From assembly GCA_964468355.1 (NCBI GenBank), contig CAYXSV010000024.1, positions 1 to 26,929 of the forward strand: 26,929 nucleotides of DNA, read 5' to 3'. The notes beneath the pieces were generated by a model. It saw only the letters and a program-made list of their open reading frames with translations. It was not told where the DNA came from and made no database searches. This DNA comes from CAYSLZ01 sp964468355 (GTDB lineage Bacteria > Patescibacteriota > Microgenomatia > UBA12405 > JAHJSD01). Made by a program: the position numbers and the translations under genes. This document shows, one piece after another, positions 22,431-26,929 of the stretch; position 1 is the stretch's first letter; each line of letters begins with the position of its first letter.

Positions 22431-22501
22431 TGGACCTGTCGGGAATCGAACCCGAAACACACCCATGCGAAGGGTGCGGTATACCGTTTACCTACAGGCC
22501 C
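22431..22501 (-). tRNA. tRNA-Ala (anticodon CGC)
   Basis: The minus strand folds into a 71-base cloverleaf. The acceptor GGGCCTG/CAGGTCC contains the G3-U70 pair that defines alanine tRNAs. The D arm is GGTA/TACC, the anticodon stem CACCC/GGGTG with loop TTCGCAT (anticodon CGC, reading GCG), and the T arm TCGGG/CCCGA with loop TTCGATT. The discriminator is A and the 3' CCA is not encoded. Confidence 0.93.
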
Positions 22502-22509
22502 GTATTTCA

Positions 22510-22527
22510 ATTTTAACATGTTAAAAT
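22510..22527. promoter_or_regulatory. Palindromic divergent promoter for tRNA-Ala and the 22533 gene
   Basis: TTTTAACATGTTAAAA (22511-22526) is a perfect 16-base palindrome. On each strand it supplies the extended -10 TG-T-TAAAAT: hexamer 22510-22515 on the minus strand, about 8 bases from the tRNA 5' end, and 22522-22527 on the plus strand, 5 bases from the ATG at 22533. Neither side has a convincing -35. Confidence 0.5.
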
Positions 22528-22532
22528 CAGGT

Positions 22533-22823
22533 ATGGTAAAAAAAATAGGTGAATCCAGTGCTTTTCAACAAGTTTTAGACAAACTTGACCAACGTAAAAA
22601 ATACGTAAAAAAAGAATTTCAGGCCTATGGACTAGAACTAGCCGAAGAATTAAACGACTGGACAAACAAATCACTCTACATAAAATTAGCCAAAGAAACC
22701 CCCCGGCAATTATTGGAAAAAGCGCTTAATTTTGTCAAAGACCAACCTAAAGACAAAGTCAAAAGCCGAGCAAGATTATTTATGTGGAAACTTAAAAAAT
22801 TAAAAGAAGAAAATAAAAAATAA
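22533..22823 (+). CDS. Small Lys-rich helical protein, unknown function
   Basis: From the ATG at 22533 the protein has 96 residues, is strongly basic and is predicted all-helical (FQQVLDKLDQRKKYVKKEFQ, then ELAEELNDWTNKSLYIKLAK and PRQLLEKALNFVKDQ), ending in a Lys-rich tail. I recall similar small proteins in other CPR genomes without a known function (unverified). The frame also runs upstream through the tRNA-Ala, which cannot be coding; an ATG at 22518 lies in the centre of the palindromic promoter, so 22533, five bases beyond the -10, is the better start and implies a leaderless mRNA. The GNAT gene starts 1 base after its stop, so the two are co-transcribed. Confidence 0.65.
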   Translation: MVKKIGESSAFQQVLDKLDQRKKYVKKEFQAYGLELAEELNDWTNKSLYIKLAKETPRQLLEKALNFVKDQPKDKVKSRARLFMWKLKKLKEENKK

Positions 22824-22824
22824 T

Positions 22825-23361
22825 ATGATCCGGCCTGCCAAACTTAACGATGCTGATCAAATCAGCCAGTTGATTAAAGAAAATTATCTAGACAAAAAAA
22901 AAGACAAAAAAGACGGTTTTTTACGCTACAAACGTAGTCCAAAAACAGTTAAAAAAATCATTAAAAAATCCTTGGTTTCTCTTGTATATATTAAAAATAA
23001 AAAAATTGTCGGCTTCATGAATGCCTATCCGCAAAGAATACCAAAAAAGAAAAAAATTAACTGGCAGAATAAGAAGGCAAAAAAAATATATTTTGATAAA
23101 ACTAAATCGGCCACTGCCTTTTTAGGTGTTGTCCATCCTGATTATCTTCATCAAGGAATAGGAAAAAAATTATTTAAAAAGCTAATATCCAACTTGAAAC
23201 GAAAAGAATATCAGTATCTTTTCGCCTCAATTACACTTCAACCAATTACCAATAAAGCGTCATTAAGCTTTATTAAAAGCTTCGGTTTTAATAAAGCAGC
23301 TACAGCAAAAGTAAAATCAAACACGGGTACTGAAACGGGCATATTCTGGAAAGAACTCTAA
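22825..23361 (+). CDS. GNAT-family N-acetyltransferase
   Basis: GNAT enzymes transfer an acetyl group from acetyl-CoA to an amine. The protein has 178 residues. MIRPAKLNDADQISQLI is the typical first strand and helix, KKIVGFMNAYP is the central strand, and LGVVHPDYLHQGIGKKLFKK (about 100-119) is motif A, with the Q-x-x-G-x-G/K type acetyl-CoA pyrophosphate loop (Gln110, Gly111, Gly113, Lys114). NKASLSFIKSFGF (about 143-155) is motif B. The substrate cannot be told. A very basic surface in the middle (PKKKKINWQNKKAKK) suggests a nucleic acid or ribosome-bound substrate, but this is speculative. It follows the small Lys-rich protein directly. Confidence 0.85.
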   Translation: MIRPAKLNDADQISQLIKENYLDKKKDKKDGFLRYKRSPKTVKKIIKKSLVSLVYIKNKKIVGFMNAYPQRIPKKKKINWQNKKAKKIYFDKTKSATAFLGVVHPDYLHQGIGKKLFKKLISNLKRKEYQYLFASITLQPITNKASLSFIKSFGFNKAATAKVKSNTGTETGIFWKEL

Positions 23362-23377
23362 TCTCTAAAAACAAATT

Positions 23378-23406
23378 TTGCTTGAATAGACGTTTTATTA
23401 TAAAAT
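23378..23406 (+). promoter_or_regulatory. Promoter of tRNA-Tyr
   Basis: TTGCTT (23378-23383) and TAAAAT (23401-23406) are separated by 17 bases; the expected start is at or next to the tRNA 5' end at 23414. Confidence 0.55.
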
Positions 23407-23413
23407 ATGTCAA

Positions 23414-23496
23414 CCAGGGGTGCCAGAGTGGACAAATGGACGAGTCTGTAAAACTCGCGGGTTTTCCCTTCGTAGGTTCGAATCCTACCCCCTGGA
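23414..23496 (+). tRNA. tRNA-Tyr (anticodon GTA)
   Basis: The plus strand folds into an 83-base class II tRNA. The acceptor is CCAGGGG/CCCCTGG, the anticodon stem CGAGT/ACTCG with loop CTGTAAA (anticodon GTA), the long variable arm GGG-TTTT-CCC is characteristic of bacterial tRNA-Tyr, and the T arm GTAGG/CCTAC has loop TTCGAAT. The discriminator is A and the CCA is not encoded. Confidence 0.95.
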
Positions 23497-23542
23497 CTCA
23501 ATTTCTTGCAAACCTAGACAGATTTATGATAATCTGATAGTA

Positions 23543-25396
23543 ATGATTGGTTTCCGTCCTAATAAAACTAATAATGATTATCTTAAGGCCTTAGGTGTCG
23601 GTAGGGTGAATAACAAGGCAATTCTTTTTTTTTCTTCCAAAAAACATAAGCCGTTTAATATTGCCATTTCTGATAAACAAGGTCTAAACTTTAAGCCAAT
23701 AAAAGAAAAATTGAGGTTTCCCTATCAATTCCAAATATTTAAAAATACAAGCTCCGGTCATGACTATCATCTAACCCCAATTAAACAAGGATATATTTTA
23801 ACTTATTTAGAAGAAGACAATAATACAAATCAATTAAAATTCAGGATATCAAAAAACTTAATTAAGTGGTCGGAGCCAAAAAAAATTAATTCTATTTATG
23901 AAGCAGGCAAAGTAGTTAAAATTAATAAAAGACGTAAAAGATATCTTGTTTACGGCCGTAAACAAATAAATCTCGGCATTTACAATAAACTCTCTCAAAA
24001 ACCAAAAAATCAAAAAATAATTTACCAACCGCAGGAAAAAATATTAGGCCAAACCAATCTTAAAATCTGCCAAACATTTGAAGCAGACCAAGGTATTTTA
24101 ATTCTGGTTTATCGATATCAGGACCCGACCATCTGGGAAGAATATTCCTGGCAGTTAATTTATACTGATAAAAAAGACCCGGGGGAATTAATTTGGACAA
24201 AACAACTGCCGATTAACGGCCAAATTCCAAACCCCGAAAATTATCAAATAAACCCGGTTGGAGCGGTAAAGTTGAATAATAAATTAATTTCTTACTGGCA
24301 AGTCGGCGCCGAAAATATCTACTCACTTAGCCAACCGTTTTTTCAGCTAAACCAACCAATTAAACAAAATACGCCTTTTCCTTACTTAAACAAACTAAAA
24401 AGATACAAAAAAAACCCAATTCTTAAACCGCGTCCAAAAAACAAATGGGAGTCTAAACTAGTTTTCAACCCGGCAGCGGTTAACACCAAAAACAAAACTC
24501 ACTTAATTTACCGGGCAGTTGGTGAAAAAGATATTTCAGTTCTCGGTTATGCCTCAACTACTAACGGTTTACAAATTGACGAACGGTTAAATAAACCGGT
24601 CTATCAACCAAAGAAAAATTTTGAAATCAACCGGCAAGCGCCAAAAATTACCTACAGTTACACTTCGGGATGGGGATGCGGCGGCTGTGAAGATCCAAAA
24701 CTCACTAAGATCGGCTCTAAAATTTATATGACTTACACTGCCTGGAACGGCGTTGACCCGCCCGGTGTAGCCCTAACTTCAATAAGTGAAAATGATTTAA
24801 ATAATAAAAAATGGAACTGGACAGAACCGATTATGATTTCTCCACCAGGAGAAATTCATAAAAACTGGGCTGTTTTTCCTGAAAAAATTAATAAGCGTTT
24901 TGCCATACTCCACAGCTTATCGCCAAAAATACTTGTTGACTATGTTGATGACTTAAACTTTAAAGATCAAAAATATATTAAAAGTTATTACAAACCTTCC
25001 GGTAGAAAAAATCACTGGGATAACTGGATGCGAGGAGCCGGACCACCACCGATGAAAACGGATGACGGCTGGCTTCTACTATATCACGCAATGGATAATC
25101 GTGACCCGGGTAGATATAAATTAGGAGCGATGGTCCTTAACCACCAGAATCCAACTGAAATTGAATACCGCAGCAATTATCCTTTACTTGAGCCGGATAT
25201 GAATTATGAAAACGAGGGATTCAAAAGCGGTGTTGTTTACAGTTGCGGAGCAGTGATAAAAAATCAGCGTTTATTTGTCTATTACGGCGGGGCGGACACG
25301 GTAAGCTGTGCGGCTCATATTAAGATTAACACCTTACTTTCCGACTTAAAAAATCAAAACCGGTCTGAATTATCAAAAGCTATAATATATAATTAA
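23543..25396 (+). CDS. GH130 glycoside phosphorylase/hydrolase with extra N-terminal domain
   Basis: GH130 enzymes are five-bladed beta-propellers, mostly phosphorylases of beta-mannosides. From the ATG at 23543 the protein has 617 residues. The C-terminal GH130 domain (about 286-610) carries FNPAAV, HLIYRAVG, the conserved GGCEDPKLTKI (380-390) at the active centre, KNWAVFPEKINKRFAILHS, RGAGPPPMKTDDGWLLLYH and YYGGADT (590-596). The first 285 residues (for example FRISKNLIKWSEPKKIN, KICQTFEADQGILILVYRYQ) look like a second, degenerate beta-propeller blade set, lacking the GCED motif. The frame is open from 23420, but that part is the tRNA-Tyr. First of three tandem GH130 genes; N-glycan or mannan breakdown or synthesis of mannosides by reverse phosphorolysis are both possible. 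Confidence 0.85.
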   Translation: MIGFRPNKTNNDYLKALGVGRVNNKAILFFSSKKHKPFNIAISDKQGLNFKPIKEKLRFPYQFQIFKNTSSGHDYHLTPIKQGYILTYLEEDNNTNQLKFRISKNLIKWSEPKKINSIYEAGKVVKINKRRKRYLVYGRKQINLGIYNKLSQKPKNQKIIYQPQEKILGQTNLKICQTFEADQGILILVYRYQDPTIWEEYSWQLIYTDKKDPGELIWTKQLPINGQIPNPENYQINPVGAVKLNNKLISYWQVGAENIYSLSQPFFQLNQPIKQNTPFPYLNKLKRYKKNPILKPRPKNKWESKLVFNPAAVNTKNKTHLIYRAVGEKDISVLGYASTTNGLQIDERLNKPVYQPKKNFEINRQAPKITYSYTSGWGCGGCEDPKLTKIGSKIYMTYTAWNGVDPPGVALTSISENDLNNKKWNWTEPIMISPPGEIHKNWAVFPEKINKRFAILHSLSPKILVDYVDDLNFKDQKYIKSYYKPSGRKNHWDNWMRGAGPPPMKTDDGWLLLYHAMDNRDPGRYKLGAMVLNHQNPTEIEYRSNYPLLEPDMNYENEGFKSGVVYSCGAVIKNQRLFVYYGGADTVSCAAHIKINTLLSDLKNQNRSELSKAIIYN

Positions 25397-25399
25397 ATA

Positions 25400-26383
25400 A
25401 TGATTGATATAAACCGTTATCCGTACAACCCAATTTTATCTCCTCTCCCTAACCACCATTGGGAAGCCCAAGCCGTTTTTAACGCCTGCCCAGTTATTAA
25501 AAATGCCAGTGTTTACCTTATCTATAGAGCAATGACGCCCAAATTTGATTATGAAAATAAAAATCTTCAGCTGTCAACTATCGGCATTGCCGAAAGCCCA
25601 AAACCAACAACTTCATCAGCTGTAAAATTTAATAACCGCCGCCAATTTATTAAACCCGAACATGAATGGGAAAAATACGGCTGTGAAGACCCAAGAGTCA
25701 CCAAATATAAAAATAAATACTATATTTTTTATACTGCCCTTTCCAACTATCCACCGGACAGGTCAAGTATTAAAGTAGGATTAGCAATTTCCCCTGATTT
25801 AAATGAAATTAATTCTAAATATTTAATTACTCCTTTTAATGCTAAAGCAATGACTATGTTTCCTGAAAAGATAAACGGAAAAATTACGGCTATTTTAACT
25901 GTCCAAACAGACCAACCGCCGGCCAATATTGCTATTAAACATTTTAATAAAATAGAAGATCTATGGAACCATGAAAAATGGAACGAATGGTATGAAAAAC
26001 TTGAAATGCACACCCTCCGGCTCCAAAGAAGGCCTCAGGACCACGTAGAAATCGGGGCACCTCCAATTAAAACTAAAGCCGGCTGGCTGTTTATTCATTC
26101 ATATATCAATAATTATTTCAATGAACAAAAGAGAATATTTAACATTGAAGCCAAACTGCTTGACTTAAAAAATCCCCGGAAAATAATCGGCCGATCTAAA
26201 TTTCCTTTACTAATTCCGGAAAAAAAATATGAATTAGAGGGAAATGTACCAAATGTAATTTTTCCAAGCGGAGCATTAATTAACGAAAATATACTTAATA
26301 TTTATTACGGAGGAGCCGACACATATTGTTGTCTAGCGTCGTGCTCTTTAAATAATTTACTCAACGAACTAACCAATGATTAA
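25400..26383 (+). CDS. GH130-family glycoside phosphorylase/hydrolase
   Basis: The protein has 327 residues, normal for a single GH130 propeller. It shows YPYNPILSPLPNHHWEAQAV at the start, VYLIYRAM, YGCEDPRVTKY (93-103) with the conserved Glu-Asp-Pro-Arg, AMTMFPEKINGKITAIL, EIGAPPIKTKAGWLFIHS and YYGGADT near the end. It differs in several loop regions from both neighbours, so the three are probably not functionally identical. The start lies 3 bases after the preceding stop and the end overlaps the next gene by 8 bases (ATGATTAA), so the three genes form one unit. A phosphorylase rather than hydrolase role would need the phosphate-binding Arg/Lys/His set, which cannot be judged without alignment. 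Confidence 0.85.
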   Translation: MIDINRYPYNPILSPLPNHHWEAQAVFNACPVIKNASVYLIYRAMTPKFDYENKNLQLSTIGIAESPKPTTSSAVKFNNRRQFIKPEHEWEKYGCEDPRVTKYKNKYYIFYTALSNYPPDRSSIKVGLAISPDLNEINSKYLITPFNAKAMTMFPEKINGKITAILTVQTDQPPANIAIKHFNKIEDLWNHEKWNEWYEKLEMHTLRLQRRPQDHVEIGAPPIKTKAGWLFIHSYINNYFNEQKRIFNIEAKLLDLKNPRKIIGRSKFPLLIPEKKYELEGNVPNVIFPSGALINENILNIYYGGADTYCCLASCSLNNLLNELTND

Positions 26384-26929
26384 GCTAAAAAGATACGTCC
26401 GCAATCCAATAATTACACCAATACCTGAACACGAATGGGAAGCGCGGTCAACTTTTAACCCCACCGCAATATATCTTGACAACAAAGTCCATATACTTTA
26501 TCGGGCAATGTCAAAAGATAACACGTCGACAATCGGATATGCCGTCAGCAATGACGGGGTGACTATTTCCAAAAGGTTAGACCATCCAATCTATGTACCC
26601 CGATTAAATGAAGAAAAAAAGAAAAAACCCGGCGGACATTCCGGATGCGAAGACGCCAGAATAACCAAAATAGGGGATAAGCTTTACATTTGCTACACCG
26701 CGTTTGATACGGTTGGACCAACCAGAATTGCCATGTCGTCAATAAAGATTGACGATTTTTTAAAACAAAAATGGAACTGGTCAAAACCAAAAATTATTTC
26801 ACCTCCGGGTATTGACGACAAAAACTGCTGTATTGTCCCGAATATGAAAAACGGGAAATACGGTATCTTTCACCGAATTTATCCATGTATCTGGATTGAT
26901 TTTGTTGATGATTTAGAATTTAAAAAGAA
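26376..26929 (+). CDS. GH130-family protein, 3' end beyond the window
   Basis: An open frame from the ATG at 26376 runs to the window edge with 184 full codons. It begins MIKLKRYVRNPIITPIPEHE, then WEARSTFNPTAIYLD, VHILYRAMSKD, STIGYAVSNDG and SGCEDARITKIGDKLYICY (about 89-107), the GH130 core, here with Ala in place of the Pro of GCEDPR. KNCCIVPN replaces the KNWVLFPEKI segment of the 617-residue paralogue, and WIDFVDDLEF follows. The order of motifs matches the GH130 half of the first gene more closely than the second. It overlaps the previous gene by 8 bases, implying translational coupling. Confidence 0.85.
   Translation, partial: MIKLKRYVRNPIITPIPEHEWEARSTFNPTAIYLDNKVHILYRAMSKDNTSTIGYAVSNDGVTISKRLDHPIYVPRLNEEKKKKPGGHSGCEDARITKIGDKLYICYTAFDTVGPTRIAMSSIKIDDFLKQKWNWSKPKIISPPGIDDKNCCIVPNMKNGKYGIFHRIYPCIWIDFVDDLEFKK

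Noticed and set aside
22428..22532. Upstream extension of the small Lys-rich protein
   Set aside because: It runs antisense through tRNA-Ala and through the palindromic promoter, so it cannot be protein-coding in practice.
23420..23542. Upstream extension of the first GH130 reading frame
   Set aside because: This part is the tRNA-Tyr and its 3' flank; the frame is open only by chance. The first ATG after it (23543) starts the recognisable protein.
1..26929. Alternative genetic code (TGA read as Gly) as in some CPR lineages
   Set aside because: TGA serves as the terminator of several genes with ATGA overlaps, and no conserved Gly falls on an in-frame TGA.

Overview
The window is AT-rich, densely packed bacterial DNA that uses TGA as a normal stop (ATGA start/stop overlaps at 4420-4423 and 13345-13348). 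A long one-strand type IV pilus cluster with many GspG-like pilins, PilX-type proteins, large secreted fibronectin-type proteins, a very short DNA polymerase III delta' subunit, endonuclease Q and repeated GH130 proteins suggests a member of the Candidate Phyla Radiation (Patescibacteria, perhaps Microgenomates). That placement is inference from gene content; no rRNA is present.

Region 1 (1-18912, all minus strand, so transcription runs from right to left) is a type IV pilus locus. In transcription order it holds pilB, pilT, pilC, a probable major pilin with a very strong ribosome binding site, the prepilin peptidase pilD, four GspG-like pilins plus the remnant of a fifth, and three GspH-, PilV- and PilW-like minor pilins. 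A secretion/surface block follows: a DUF5666-like membrane protein, a Thr/Pro-linker membrane protein, a divergent sortase-like protein with a twin-arginine signal, a membrane-anchored clan GH-A glycosidase-like protein with an NBR1-type Ig-like domain, a small membrane protein, an 841-residue multi-domain secreted protein and a PilX-like protein. The cluster ends in pilM, which runs off the left edge. PilB, PilT, PilC, PilM and PilD form the machine, the prepilins form the fibre and its tip, and the surface proteins are candidates for display on the pilus or envelope.

Region 2 (18987-22014, plus strand) is a tight run: a holB-like delta' subunit, a Fic-domain AMP-transferase with a C-terminal winged helix, and endonuclease Q. 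It is followed by a decayed or mis-sequenced phosphoribosyltransferase (22041-22422).

Region 3 (22431-23496) holds tRNA-Ala(CGC) on the minus strand, a small Lys-rich protein, a GNAT acetyltransferase and tRNA-Tyr(GTA). Region 4 (23543-26929) is a tandem run of three GH130 glycoside phosphorylase/hydrolase paralogues, the last cut by the window edge.

The strongest non-gene signals are: (a) short palindromic elements, often two hairpins side by side, some inserted in frame inside genes (twice in pilD, once in a pilin leader, once in the phosphoribosyltransferase); (b) duplication scars between the tandem pilins; (c) promoters whose -10 element lies only 5-6 bases from the start codon, implying leaderless mRNAs, including one perfectly palindromic divergent promoter; (d) a 303-base gap with a good promoter and mutually exclusive hairpins; and (e) a repeat that begins in the stop codon of three genes.
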